Shown here piece after piece: positions 11,701 through 24,159 of a DNA stretch of 64,000 bases (positions are counted from its first letter, which is position 1; every line of letters begins with the position of its first letter). The DNA is from Gracilariopsis chorda (Eukaryota > Rhodophyta > Florideophyceae > Gracilariales > Gracilariaceae): NCBI GenBank assembly GCA_003194525.1, contig NBIV01000071.1:62001-126000 (forward strand). The letters are read 5' to 3'. Below the pieces are notes generated by a model, which was not told the DNA's origin, made no database searches, and was given only the letters and a program-made list of their open reading frames with translations. Both the position numbers and the translations under genes were made by a program.

Positions 11701-13258
11701 TTGCAAAAACATCCCAAGTTGGTAACGAAACACCTTTCATTCATATCCAATGAAATAATGAGTGTGGTATCCAACCGGCCCTTTGTGGTCACCATGAGCA
11801 ACTTACGCGACAAGCTTACTAGGTTACCAAAAGGTGCAGTGCTGGTGATATCTATGCCTGCTCCTGTGGCCATTGTGGGAATTGATGCGGAAGCGTTGCT
11901 TTCTGGGGGCAAGCAAGCGACCAACTTGGAAAAATACGTCAACCTTGGCGAGGAATTTGAACCCTATAGGAAAGAAGTGATTGATCTCTTCAAGGACTTT
12001 GCTGGCATGAGGCGCGGAAAGTTGGGTGAGATCGATGCCACAAGGCATCGACTTGACGTTAAGGACGAGGCCATGCCCCAATACCAATACATTTATCAGA
12101 CTGGCCTACAAGAACGGGAGGTGGTGGCCTAAAAGATTGAGAAAAGGAAGTCCGCGGGTGTTATTGTGTGTGCACTATCCCTAGAGCCCGAATGGTCTAG
12201 CCCTTTTGTCCTAGTGGCCAAGAAGGACGGTACCGTAGAGTTTTGTATTCATTAATGCAAACTAAATGCGTTAGATAGTAGGGATACTTATTCTATACTC
12301 ACGTATGGATGACTGCCCAGATTCCCTTGCGGACGCGCAAATTTTTACCAAGTTGGATGCCAGCTGTGGTTACTTCCAAGTCTCTATGTAAGAAAAGGCG
12401 AAGTCTACAACCACGTTCATGACACAAGATGGGTTTTCCGATTAAAAAGGATGCCCTTTGGTCTAATGAGTGCGACAGCTACTTTTCAGCGGGCCATGGA
12501 CATCATCTTGTCCAGGGTTAAACAAAAGTTCGCCTTGGTGTATTTAGATAATGTGGTCACTTTTTCCCGGACCATTAAGAAACACTTCACACACGTGAAT
12601 GCAGTCCTTACGGTACCACTACAGGTAGACGTAACGCTGAAGCTGAAGAATTGTTTCTTCTTCCAGCGCTTTGTGGAATATCTTGACCTTGTGGTTTTGC
12701 CTGGAAACTCAAGTGGCAAAAGCTACAATTAGGACCATACGGGAAGCACGACCCCCTAGGAACCATACGGAACTGCGATCCTTTTTTGGCCTGTGTAATG
12801 AATCCCAGAGATTTGTTCCGGAGTTCGCAAAAATAACAGCACCTCTCAATGAGATGTTAAAGAAAGGGAAGCCTTCGGAATTTGAGGAACTCACAGACGA
12901 GCAGTATGGGGCCTATCAGAACCCTCAGGACTATTTGATTAATCCACCAGTCTTGGTGTTACCTAGGGCCAATAAGCCATATATAATAGGTACGGACGCA
13001 TCGGCGACGAAAGTAGGCTATGCTCTACTACACGAGCAGGACTACTCTAATTATTATCGCCCAGTTGGTTACTCGAGTAGATCCCTGACCAAGACCGAAA
13101 GGAACTATAGCAAAACAGAAAAGCAGTGCTTGGGCATTGTGTGGTCAGTTCTCTACGTTCGACCTTCTTTGAATGTGACTTGCTTTATCATTTCGACAGA
13201 TCACCATTCATTCTGTTGGATACTGAAGAGGACAGACCCATCCTCCCGTTTGGGCTGA
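11701..13258 (+). pseudogene. pol: RG2 reverse transcriptase and RNase H
   Basis: The frames together give the RT entry (DLFKDFAGMRRGKLGEIDATRHRLDV, ending 12132), WSSPFVLVAKKDGT near 12190, MPFGLMSATATFQRAMD (12451) and YLDN (12540), where the second catalytic Asp of YxDD is Asn. The thumb follows (ELRSFFGLCNESQRFV), then RNase H (IIGTDASATKVGYALL, 12990 onward; KTEKQCLGIVWSV; STDHHSF). Stops and frameshifts occur near 12130, 12250 and 12730. With YLDN and several breaks it cannot be autonomous. Confidence 0.8.
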
Positions 13259-13291
13259 TGGAGATTGTGCATAGACTAATTCGATTATGAA

Positions 13292-14390
13292 GTGAGCCAT
13301 AGGTCTGGGCTTAGACATCAGGCCGCAGATGCACTGTCACGCATTCTGACCGATGGTACAGACCGAAATCCACCGGATGATGAGATTAAATCCATCCGGG
13401 GTGGAACACAGGACACTGACGACGAAGGAGAAAAACTGCTACTAGCGAAGGTGAGAATAGCCGAAGGAATGAACGAACACGGCGCAGTGATCTTATGCGC
13501 CGTGGACTGGGAAAATCCACTACTGGATTTCCGTATGGCCAGGAAAGCGTGGATCGTATGCCAATACCTCTCGAAGAATTCCTTCAGACCTAGAAAAAAG
13601 AAGAATACTGCATCCAAGTAAGAGAGAAGGTAGGGACCCCTGGATCGATATTTGAATATGACTGCCGAGAAATTTTAGGTGGCATGTCACCATTAGACTG
13701 GGCGATATAGCGTGTAGTCTCCAAGACATTGCGCGCACGACTGCTATACTTCACGCACTACCCAAGGTTATTTGACCATCCTGGAGGTAAATAGATGTAT
13801 CAGATCTTAAGGATATATTCTTACTGGCCCCTGAAGGTCAATGATGTAATGGAGACGGCGAAGACTTGTGCAGCATGTGCGAAAACCTGAGGAACGACAC
13901 CGTTACACCAAGAGAAACTGAAATCATTCCCAGTGGCTGGGTCATCAGAGGTCATTGCGATGGATATTCTGTGGCCATTTCCGAAGTCTACCAATGGTAA
14001 CCGATTTATATTGGTGATTACTGATCGGTTCACCAAGTTAGCCCAAGTAATCCCCTCAAATCATCAACCACTACGGATATTGCCGTGGCCTTTCTTGTCC
14101 ACTGGATTTATCCTTACGGAATACCTCTATGCCTCCTCACGGACAATGGCCCTTAGTTTATTTCTTAGTTATTTGAGCATTTATGCTTGGCCCTAGGTCT
14201 CAAATATCTTTTCAACGCCGCATATCACCCGCAGACCAATGGAAAAGCTGAATGGTTCAACAGAATCTTAGGCATGAGGTTAATTCACTACGTCTCCGAA
14301 CACCAATTGGACTGGGACGATTATGTCCAACCACTGTTTTATGCATACAATAATCAAGTGCGTAAGTCTACTGGTAAAAATGTCTTTTAA
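13292..14390 (+). pseudogene. RG2 integrase (broken)
   Basis: After the RNase H end QAADALSRI (13320), there is a degraded zinc domain (CAAC near 13880) and the catalytic core: VIAMDILWPFPKSTNGNRFILVITDRFTKLAQ (first Asp, about 13960-14045), a damaged middle, then FNAAYHPQTNGKAEWFNRILG (about 14210-14275; the E of the DDE triad is kept in KAEW) and LDWDDYVQPLFYAYNNQV (to 14390). At least one frame change lies near 14190. Confidence 0.75.
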
Positions 14391-14420
14391 AGCACTCTCG
14401 TACGCGCTCCGGCGCCTAAA

Positions 14421-15290
14421 ATGATCGGCGTACAGGAATTGGGAGCACCTCAGGACATAACGGAGGAAACGATTCCAGCCCAGGCCAAACAGTATTCGCG
14501 TAAGCGAATTGACTCTATCCCCAAGGCAGCGCAGACCACACTTCACAAGGCGCAGGCGCGCTATAAGGGCAAGTTAGTTCGGTCTGTTTGGTTTAAAACG
14601 CTAGTGGCCGTAGCTGAATACGTCGATTTGGACAAATCACCGAGGGGAAAGCAGGGGGCCGAGGACATTACGCAGAAACTGTTGCTCAAATCTACTGGAA
14701 CCTTCAAGGTACTCAAATCATTTGAGCATACGGTTACTATCGACGCAGATAGCCTCCTAGACACGGTCAAAATTGACCGAGTCTCCGTGACGCCGTGCTA
14801 CCCTTCAATTGCTCCAATGGCACCATTGCTCGTGCCCACACTCCCCTTTTCATCCCAGTCCTGGCCCTCTATCCACACCGACCCACCACCTAATCACCTG
14901 GCGGTTCCCGCACCGCCACCAGTCTCCGCAGACTCTGATGACCTCTTTTCAATATTGCTACGATTCCCTGTACGAAATGGTATTCACCGAAGAATTCCTA
15001 GACCTTATGGGCATCGCTACGCTATTTCTAGATGCTGTTCCTTCAGACCCTGACGGAAAAGGTCTTTTGGATCAAATGGATTTACCTGAGAATGCCATAT
15101 TGGACGTTCAACTGGATTATGTTATTGAACGCATCGTCCCCGCTGGTCTGACCGACGACGGAGAAGTGCGATACAAAGTCCGATGATATGGTTACGAGCC
15201 AAAGGACGATACTTGGCTCCCGTGGTCAGAAATCCCGAGTAATTGCATGGCCCGCTTTTGGTCTAAAACAGGCCACATGGAGCGGGACCT
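14421..15290 (+). pseudogene. RG2 integrase tail and chromodomain
   Basis: A 210-codon frame (14421-15053) carries the integrase C-terminal region: LHKAQARYKGKLVRSV, then GTFKVLKSFEHTVTIDADSLLDTVKIDRVSVTP, a GPF..V / H..R segment. A proline-rich linker follows. In another frame LDYVIERIVPAGLTDDGEVRYKVR (stop TGA at 15184) YGYEPKDDTWLPWSEIP forms a chromodomain; the TGA replaces the expected Trp. A chromodomain places RG2 with the chromoviruses. Confidence 0.75.
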
Positions 15291-15429
15291 TAAGGACAGA
15301 AGTATCCCTGCTGTGGTGCAATGCCCCAAAAAGGAAAAACACCGAAAGACGTTCGGGATCTTCCTCTCACGAGGTGAACCCAGTTGGGTAGAGCCCTCCC
15401 AGAGGTGTCACGGCGAAGCCGGTTTGTAA

Positions 15430-15930
15430 GACCAGGGACACTTGTCGGGACTCGCGCAGGGAGGTGAAGGCGAAGAACCGGTATCCGCGTGAGCGGGGTG
15501 TGATCATCAGTAGAGGTATGTTTCCACGTAAGTGGGAGTGTGTGAGCGGATGCGTACACGAGGGCCGCGGATAGCGGGAGGTGCTACCCTAAAAAGGGGA
15601 AAAAGGAAGGGCGAAGAGGAAAAAAAAAGGCGAAGTGAGTCGCGAGAGCGACGGGGACGGACGGCGATGCCGGTAACAATATACCTATACAGGGCGAAAC
15701 ACCAATGCAATTGGAACAAATATACTCCCAGTGATGGGTCCCTTTAGATGTGCAAGGGGGTTAGATGTCCCGTGGTTTACGGCGTTTCCCTCCAAGGAGG
15801 AGTAGAGTACGCGCGCAAGCGGCAACAACTAAAGCCAATTCCCCAGGTTGGGGTCCCTTGTTGGGGAAGGTTTAATGGTGCGACGGCAGTGCGCCGTCGC
15901 ACTAAGTACTAGCTTCCCAGAAATGGGTGT
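15430..15930 (+). other. RG2 GC- and purine-rich segment after pol
   Basis: There is no recognisable coding sequence here. It contains purine-rich runs (15590-15660) and a strong hairpin at 15878-15902. A polypurine tract is expected just before the 3' LTR; this purine tract is about 3.2 kb away from it, so it may mark where extra sequence was acquired. Confidence 0.4.
15878..15902. repeat. Perfect 9-bp inverted repeat
   Basis: GTGCGACGG and CCGTCGCAC flank a 7-base loop. The stem is GC-rich and is followed by an AT-rich tract (15930-15960). It could be a terminator-like or structural RNA element, or chance. Confidence 0.6.
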
Positions 15931-16535
15931 GAAAATAATAAATAATATTAACTAAAATACTCCACATTTCGTGGCAACATCCACTACTGTGGCCAACCGC
16001 CAATTGGCCCAAAACCGTGTCCCACGTGTCCATACCCACCATTTTGGGGCGTAGTTCATATACACACTACACAACCGATAATATCTGGAAAGCGTTCAAG
16101 TACCAAGAATCCCTCCCTGAGGGCGTTGCACTTCACCTGCCCACAAATTTGTGCTCGCACGGGCCTAACCCGCCTCCAATCAATAGGAATACTGCCCTTG
16201 GCCACGGCGCTCTCAGAACCGCATCCGGTGCAACCGGACTCGCTGGCTCTACGTCGGGTCTTCCTAAGGTTTACCACAACGATGTTCGACTTGGAATTTA
16301 CATAAGTCCGAAGTCCCTGGGCCATTGAGTCTGGAAATGTCGGGAATGAAGGGCAGGCGCTTGATCTATATGAAAAGCGCTAGGAAATTCCACGTACTCG
16401 TTTCAAAATCAACCTATTGTGCTTGAAATTTGTGTAAGAACCAGCGTAACACGGTAGGCAAGACGCACTCGCAGACACCGGAGAGACCAAGGGTGAAAAA
16501 AGGAGTTTACTAGCGGGCTCTAACCAAAGGAGAGA

Positions 16536-18625
16536 CTAAAAGATCAACGCTGCAGGTTGAGAAGGAGACCGTTTGCTGGCGTGCTTGCAATCTGGACTCT
16601 GGAATGCTTGGGAAGAGGCTATAGCACAGGAATATGTGTCCGAAAGGTTTAGACCAAAACGGTTGTCCTGGTCCGTCGTGACGCGTTCAGACAAAACCAT
16701 CGCTTGGTCCTCCAGGATGTTCCCCAGCGTTTCCTTGACCTGTTTCTTGCGGTGTACCAGGAAATGGTACCGAGAGGCTCTGCCAGCGCATGACTGGGCG
16801 GCATGGAGACCCTCAACAATGCCAGTAGGTTCAAAAATACCAACAGACGCGCGGACTTTCATCAATTCATCAAAGACCATAGTAATTGCCTCAGGTGTAA
16901 CCTGCACAGGAGGAGAAGGAGGGAACAAAAGAGCGGATACCGTCAAAGAGGCGGAGGGTTTCGAAACCAGTGAACCTGTGCATACCTCGTTAGGCTCTAT
17001 CGTGTCGTCATTGTGCGTCACCGCAACCGACGGTGCACCCGACGGGGCCGGCAACAGAACGGCTGCCTGCTGCTGTGCAGGGGTACGCAGAAAGTTCTTG
17101 TGAAATCCAATAGCATGGGGGTAATAATCTTGTACGGACTGGTGCGGCTCGCCCACGGGAACAGCCGACAGGTGTTCTGCTTGGTATGTATTCCCATCGT
17201 ACTCAAGGGGGTCCCTGAATTGGAAAAGAAGCGTCAGTGTCGTAATCGTACGAAAAGAAACCGGGTTTACGCGTCACGTCCACCTGAAGGACATAGTCCA
17301 ATAACGCCTCGGCTTCTTCAACCTTATATTTCGTACGCCTGACGATTTTCTGCCACACCAGCTCGTGAATGAGCCAGATTAAGGGCCATTGCAAGGGCAA
17401 AAGTCACACTTCAGGGCTGGGAAGCATCCACTCATTTGAGATACAGTAGTCGGCTTCTCGGACATTAGCCTGGATCCCATAGCAGACAGTACCTAGAAAG
17501 GCCATGAAGCAAGAGACGGTCCATTTTACGAAGAGCACCTGCGAGGTCAAACATGGGAGACGCTTAGTGAGTCTCTCCTGAGGTGTGATAAGCCACGATG
17601 GATAGAGTTGGGACCATAAGATTTGAAATGTGCCAGAATGCGGCGTCAGGGCCAGCACTAAGCGGGGGTAAAGGGAGATATAAGGAAGAACTACGCGAAG
17701 GAGGGATTTCGTGAAACTCCAATTGTTGCCACCAGAAGAAATACTCCAAGTTAATTCAGAATCGGCCATCTTGTTCGATCATATCATTCCAATAGATCTG
17801 GTTGGATAACAGAAAAAGTAATCATATGGGGGATTTAAGCATAACCGCCGGTGAAAGTCATGAGCAGGAGGGGGAAAAGGGGCCTTACGGTCGCCATGCA
17901 TCGAATACAGGTCCGCTAGGAACTTGTTTGCCCTCCATTGGTTATCTACCTCCTCACCACAACCGAAAAAAGGCATGTATGGTGTGACCAGACTATGGCA
18001 ACGAGCGACCAAACGGCCATCAGCCGGAAGATGGAGCCAGCACTTGTAGCACGAATTCTCTTTAGAATTCTTCTTCTCTCAAGCATAGATGGGGATTGAA
18101 AAAAACCTACGGGCGTCCAAGTATCGGTAGGTATATCGTACAAATTTGGCGACAGAGCTAGGCAGATTTGTACTCCTCTCTGCCATAGGATTCCGACCCA
18201 TGGTGTGGTCGTATTTGTCCCCGGGATGGGCATAAGCGCTACTAGGATTCAGAGCCATGTTGGTGGTATCTACCGTGATGGTAACACTTGGGATCCGCTC
18301 GAGACCGCCAACAGGTAGCCATGGGAGCTTTTATATGCACCCGAGGACATGGCTTAGACACGATCGATAAACCAGCACAGTGAGCACGCCACCCAAGGGA
18401 ACCAACGGTCCGGAAGCTGAAAGGACAGAGGTATGCAACCAGTTCTACCCAAGGGACGGGGACGGTGAATGTACCAAGCCGGAACGCAGGATAGCGAGAG
18501 TCCAAAAGGACTAGGGAGTCCGGAGGTAAGTATACGCGACCGTGAAAGGGGTCGGGGAAATGAAAGAGCACGGGGACCGTCCCAAGGTGTTTGTTCATTA
18601 TGGAAGGAGACGCCGCCGCATCCAA
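16536..18625 (-). pseudogene. Unrecognised antisense coding-like region inside RG2
   Basis: A chain of minus-strand open frames (18625-18242, 18233-17946, 18012-17779, 17769-17404, 17400-17203, 17156-16536) covers nearly the whole interval between RG2 pol and its 3' LTR, antisense to the element. One frame change is easy to follow: near 17215 the phrase SYDYDTDASFPIQ passes into EYDGNTYQAEHLSAVPVGEPHQSVQDYYPHAIGF. The frame 17156-16536 (206 codons) has a Pro/Ala-rich middle and a charged C-terminal half. No domain is recognised. Some plant and algal LTR elements carry antisense ORFs at this position; a second, reversed, decayed insertion is the other option. Confidence 0.4.
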
Positions 18626-18875
18626 CCAATGGCATAGTGGCAGCCACGTGCCACTTCTTCAAAGAGCAGCCAAGTGGACGCACAATGGTACCTTCTTCTT
18701 GCCAAGCGCAAAAGCTCCAGTAGCAAATTTCAACCAAGGAACGAATGACCTAACATGCGAAGCAAACGAGGGAACAAATACCCCAATTGGAAGGAAAAGA
18801 CGCCAGTCGAAGTTCAATGTAAGACCCTGAGGCTAGGAGGCACTGATGGGACGTCTGATCCTAAGGAAAGAGATC

Positions 18876-19385
18876 TGTAAGAGAATGAACATTGGCTACG
18901 TGGAATTATGAAGTCACCATAGGGTGAGGAGGGCAGAGGTCAGAACATTCCTAGCCGAAATGTACCACGTGGCCAAGCCAGGAGATAGTAAGAGATAGTG
19001 CGGTTGCCTAGGAGAGGTGGACTCAGGTTTTGCTATGTAGATAGTTTTATTTAATTTTCTAGGACAGTCTCCGAAGCCCAGAGCGCCTCACCATAGAGAT
19101 TGGTTCGACTGCAGCCGATCTCCAAAGATTTAAGGCAAGCAATATCGCCAACTTCTTGCCACCACATGCATCCAATAGGACAGCAAAGGCCTACAAGTCC
19201 TCGCTACCATTCTCGCGACCTGTAGAGACTTGAAATAGCGCCCGCCCATTGCGCCTCGCTCCCAGTTGGTGCCCGTGTGACTAGTAGACCAAGTGGATTG
19301 TCATCCCTTTATCTGGGTCTCTACCGCTACTATCCTTTGATAGATTACTACGCCAGTTGACCAAAGAACGTAACATTCTACTACA
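18876..19385 (+). repeat. RG2 3' LTR
   Basis: 510 bp starting TGTAAGAGAATG and ending CTACTACA. A purine stretch AAGGAAAGAGAT lies just upstream (18863-18874) and is a plausible polypurine tract. Confidence 0.85.
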
Positions 19386-20880
19386 ATCTTCTTTGCACAT
19401 TCACAGTTGGGGAGAAAGTTATGTTGTCCACAGAAAAGCTCCAGGCGATCCACATAGAAATGAAGTCCGAAATACGACTCTAATACTGTGGAACATTCAG
19501 GATCACAGAAAGACTTGGTTTAGTAGCACTTCGTCTAGACTTGAGTGATACAATGAAGTCAAATTATCATGGTGTGTACCATGCTATTGTTATCAAACCT
19601 CATCGAAAAGACAAGTCAATTCATCCCAAGACAGCTTATATCATCCCAGTAACATTGAGGGATGGGACCGAAGTTATAATGTATAAGGTAGTGTCAACCA
19701 CAGAAAACAGCGCGGATGATTTGAGTTTCTCGTCAAAGGATTTGGCTACGCACGTCACGAGAACCCTTGGATGAAAAAGGAAAACCTCAAAAACTGCCAA
19801 ACGTTTCTTCAGCAGTATTGGAAGCCAAACAGACTCCTACGAAGGAGAAAATAAGCGCTTCATTATCAACCAACACTCAAATTGTATCAGAATACCTAAA
19901 TCACAGGTGCAAGAGAGTGCTACAACGATATCAACTTTCTTGGAAGATCGTTATCCAACTGAATGGCTGAAATCACTATCATTGAAACAATTAGGCAACA
20001 TCTCTCCTAGGCAGACTGCAACATATATTTTTCACTTGCCCAACATCCTATAACCTTCTATACCAACTAGAAACACGTACTGCAGCACCGAAGTTTATTA
20101 AAGTACGATGGTGGAATTTTGAAAGTTTTGAAAGATATATTTGAAATGCATACCTTCTTTCACATGGTCACAGGCTATGGACATCTAACTATTAAACGAA
20201 ACTTTCTGGAGAAAATTGGTGAGATCTTGAACCTCCTGAATAACTCAAGTCAGGTCATTTAAATTCAGGAGCCTGAACGTCAACGTGACCTGTTCTCTGT
20301 TCGTTCCAATTCTGGTTTTGTGCAATTCTAAGAAAAATCTTTGTTACGAGTTGGGTGAACCCTACTGTTTGGGAGGAGTGATGTTGAAATTAGTGACTAT
20401 TCACCTTGTGGTTGAAAGTAGCTGGCACTAAAATCAACTCTAACGCGCTTATATGCGCTAGTTTTATTCTAACCAATCTGCTGAGGATATCAGTTATCCA
20501 TGTACCATGTCAAATTGGCCTTGCATCCTAGTTGAACTCTTCGTGACATCCTGTCAATATGACATAACAGCATGTTTATGTCATAGAAGTCTTGGCCGAC
20601 CACGTGGACATATTGAGCTTCAAAAAACAAGTCGTCTACTACTCACAATATTGACAGACATTTCACAGGGTCCACCAAAGATCGAATGATCATAACAGAT
20701 TCCCGAGAGATTCGTGTCAAGTCATCACTGGCACCCTAAGTCCATGCAAGATCATCGAGACCTTGCTTGTCTTTGGTTCTTGCGAAGTCACATGAAAAGT
20801 CATCTGCACTAAGAAAATTTGCAATTTCATTAAATGAAGACATCTGGCACTGAATATGGTGTCAAAACCTACCAGGTCCA
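19386..20880 (+). other. Degraded coding-like sequence, unassigned
   Basis: Open plus-strand fragments occur at 19541-19774 (containing SIHPKTAYIIPVTLRDGTEV) and 19767-19970, followed by a stop-ridden stretch with a HxxTGYGHLTIKRNFLEKIGE-like phrase near 20180 that vaguely recalls an integrase zinc region. It may be the continuation of remnant B after RG2, or a different element. I cannot assign it. Confidence 0.25.
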
Positions 20881-21810
20881 ACAATAAGGCCAAGCATCAT
20901 GCCGTATAACTTGAACAACTTTTTATTGACCAGTGACACTGATAGAACTATGGTAGAATTTCTATACAGACCCGTGGAGGATGTTTTGAACTCCAACTCA
21001 TATCATCGCCATCGATTTACAACCACTTTTAACCATTGCACTTCTATTGCTAACCTACTTCTATCAATAGAGTTGTTGGTGGTCGTCACTGCCAGCTACT
21101 GGATGTCTCCAAGTAATTACAGGTGATACCACAATTCTTAAACCAGTCGGTGAAATTGTTCCACCAGTTGACAGTATTCTGGAGGTTATGTCTTCATCCA
21201 GTTTGTTGCACACAGTAACTGTTGGAACTCATTTCCCATCCACGGGGGTTTCATCGTCATCACTGCCTCGCATTTTCGACGATAGAACTTAAATCCTTCA
21301 AAATCCATCACCCATCTGCTAAATTCGACTTTGGTGATAAAATACCTCTTCTGGTTCACCTTGAATCCAATTTTTGTGCACGATTTGACAAATGCGGCGA
21401 TATCGGGCAGTTGCTGGGCTTTGTGATTGACTTAATAAGAAAATCATCTAGCCATTGCATCATACGTTGCAACTTGCCCTCAAATATTTCCCTTGTTATA
21501 GGTTGAAAATAACATGCAGAAACTCTGCCTATTTGCATTGTTCCCGTGGTTGAAAATATTCGTATTTGCGTTTGAATGGACCTAAATCTTGTGAAAGCTT
21601 TTCCAAAGTTATGTGCAAGTACCCATGCTGGAATTCTATATTCGCGAAATGTTTTCTTTTTCATTAGTTCTGTAGAATGGATTCCATATGAGGCATCGCG
21701 ACCTGAAAATACAGGATGTCTGAATTTGTTCGACACAGGCCGATAATGGCGCATAACGTGTTTGTGCTGGGTTTTGGACCTGTCAGGACCGGGCAGGACC
21801 AAATGCATGA
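20880..21810 (-). pseudogene. Ty3/gypsy remnant D: reverse transcriptase fragment
   Basis: The minus strand at 21808-21356 is open for 150 codons, with FRSIQTQIRIFSTTGTMQIG, then YFQPITREIFEGKLQRMMQWLDDFLI. The last phrase is the RT palm, with LDDFL in the YxDD position. Lower down, in shifted frames, comes GFKFYRRKCEAVMTMKPPWMGNEFQQLLCATNWMKT, the RT thumb of the gypsy type in which ALNWMR replaces GL.NYYR. This is the same broad type as remnant A and of the same orientation, so they may once have been one element. Confidence 0.55.
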
Positions 21811-24159
21811 CTATACTTGTATATTACGCTCACCTTCTCGAGCTTACCTTTTGGTAGGCTTAAGGAATCTTTTTTGTGCCGGTGATTATCGGGGATATTG
21901 GAAGTAGTAAAATATGGAATGGGAGGCGAGCTGAATTGAAAAGGCGATCATCACCTGGTGGGTTCGTTCTTAGCTTGATCCATATACGGCTTCAATAATC
22001 ATTCAAGAGGTCTTGGAGCTTTTTCGCGTCTACATTTGACATGTATTTCTTGTTTGTCTATTGATTTGCGTAATTGATTGCTCTCGTGATCGACTTTGTA
22101 GAGTTTACACCATATACGGCTTGGAGACACTGGGGTGATGTTATGAAATATTGGTCTGTATTTGCGTCGTTCAGGTCGCTGCAGACAGTCTACAAGGCTC
22201 CACTTGTAGTTGATATTCTTGTTTGTATATACACAAGGGAACCCAAAAGATTTAAATAATCTTTTATATTGAATTTCAATCCATCAGTAGCAACCAAGCA
22301 GGGAGCACTTCGGGCATTTCTGTGCTTGCAGTTAAGAAATGTGCATCTATTATTGGTACTGGGATTCCAGTCTGTGGTAGCACAATGATTGAAACTACAT
22401 AGCTCTTTCGATATGCATGCACTTGTATTACAGTAAAATCTGATCACTTGGACAGTGTAACATGTCAATTAGCGCAACAATACTAAAGGCAAATTATAGC
22501 AAGATCTTTGAGCGTAGATGAAGAAAAGACAAAGAGCTTGCGTCTTTCTTTCAAAAGTTATGGGAACGACCGGACCGTTTGCAGCTCCAATACCCACATA
22601 TAACATGTCAATCTTTCCTCCGCACTACCTCTAAACCATCCATAATGAACACATATAATCGGCTCACCCAGCGCCCTTGACAGGATTTACAGACGACACA
22701 GAACAACTCACTTGTCAGCTCGATCACTAATGTGTCAAAAAAGGTACATATCACCATATTCCACGAGCCAGAACAAAAATTTCAGAGACAACCTATTACA
22801 GTCGAGCTACCAGTCTCTTTCTAACGTCATATCAGCCATATACGCCCTATCATCTCTCTAAATTGAGAATTGTGCAGAAAGTCAAAAAAGTGCACCACCT
22901 TCTCAGCTGGAACCCAGAAACACCAATAGATCTTGCCGTTTCACAGTCATACAAACCAAAGATAAACAGAGTGATCACTAAAATTCTTAATTGTGTACAA
23001 GCGTATATCTTAGATCAAATATTCGTACCAGAAGATGGTCCTACTTCATTGGATCTAATAACTCGCATCAAAAACCCCTAAAAAACCTCAACCAAAGCGG
23101 ACCATCTACTTTTGAGAGCTGCAGCTTCTAAAATTACTTTCAACGAAAACACTACCAATCCTGACTAGATGAAGAACCACAAAAAAGTTAGGCAGATAAT
23201 GATTGCATCGCAATACCCTAATATCAAGAACAAAGCCATCAATGTAAACTTCTCTATTCAAGATGTAAAATGCACTCCCTCGCTATCTTCTGCCATCTTC
23301 CCTTTTCTAACGAGAAAACCCGCGGGTATAAGAAAATTGACAAGAACATCTAAAGATATCTACTCTTACATACATTAGTAACTGGTTACAGTAAGACCTA
23401 CTGGTTATCTTGCGCCCCTAGGTAGTGTTTTGGTGCCACAAAAAGGATTCAGTCACCCAATTTCTACTTTTCAGGTCGACGCTTTGCCACTCTACCACCA
23501 AAGACTTTCTAAACGGATTACACCACCGGTACCTTAAACCTAATTGGATGCATATCAAATTTGAACTCCCGAACTAGAACGAGAACCTAATCTTTTGGTT
23601 ATGGAAGTACAAACCTAGAAAAGAAGTAACTTTCGAACCACGGTATGCTTTTTTACTACTTGAAGACAAATTAGTGAACCAATAGTTTACCCATTGGGTT
23701 TGCCACAACCGAACACAAGGTACAGAGGCTTATTGAGCCATATGATGAGCGTAAGCCTGTCCCAATAAGTGGTGTAACGAATTCTGGATAACCCGGAGGA
23801 ACTATTTAGAAAAACGATCTTGCAAGTCTATGCTGACAATGGGACACAGACGGCGGATGATGTCGCTCTCCCAGTAGCCAATTTGATATAGACCACGTAC
23901 TCCATGGGGCAGAGTACCGCCATCAAATATGCCCATTTGCTATAAAGGACGAAATGGAGAAACCTTAGACAATGCTAAAGTTCATTTCAGATACATTTAC
24001 CATAACGGTAGTTGAACGAGCTACCTAACAGTGGGGCGATCGAATACATGCATTGGTTTTCCAAGTTTTTGAACAGAGCACTCAGGAATATGTTGAAGAA
24101 ATGGTAAAATATTGCCTGCAGTAACAACAGTTGGTGGCCCGGCGGAGCTCATAAACCGC
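21811..24159. other. Low-coding retroelement debris
   Basis: No complete gene is present. Minus-strand phrases at 22470-22190 and plus-strand frames at 22863-23081 (TPIDLAVSQSYKPKINRVI) and 23169-23378 (KVRQIMIASQYPNIKNKA) look like old protein-coding sequence with many stops. No family is recognised. Confidence 0.3.

Larger units (their letters stand above)
8193..19385 (+). mobile_element. RG2: old Ty3/gypsy chromovirus, 11.2 kb
   Basis: Two diverged direct repeats bound it (8193-8703 and 18876-19385), both beginning TGTAAG. The right copy ends CTACTACA; the left ends CTGTTAGA, where the CA is mutated. The flanks ATCTC (8188-8192) and ATCTT (19386-19390) match at 4 of 5 bases and are the likely target duplication. 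Gag, protease, RT, RNase H, integrase and a chromodomain follow in order on the plus strand, all broken. About 3.5 kb between pol and the 3' LTR is not standard retroelement content. By LTR divergence this is the oldest of the delimited elements here. Confidence 0.88.

Noticed and set aside
19960-20500. Integrase zinc-domain relic
   Set aside because: Only a loose resemblance in a stop-filled stretch; listed as unassigned instead.
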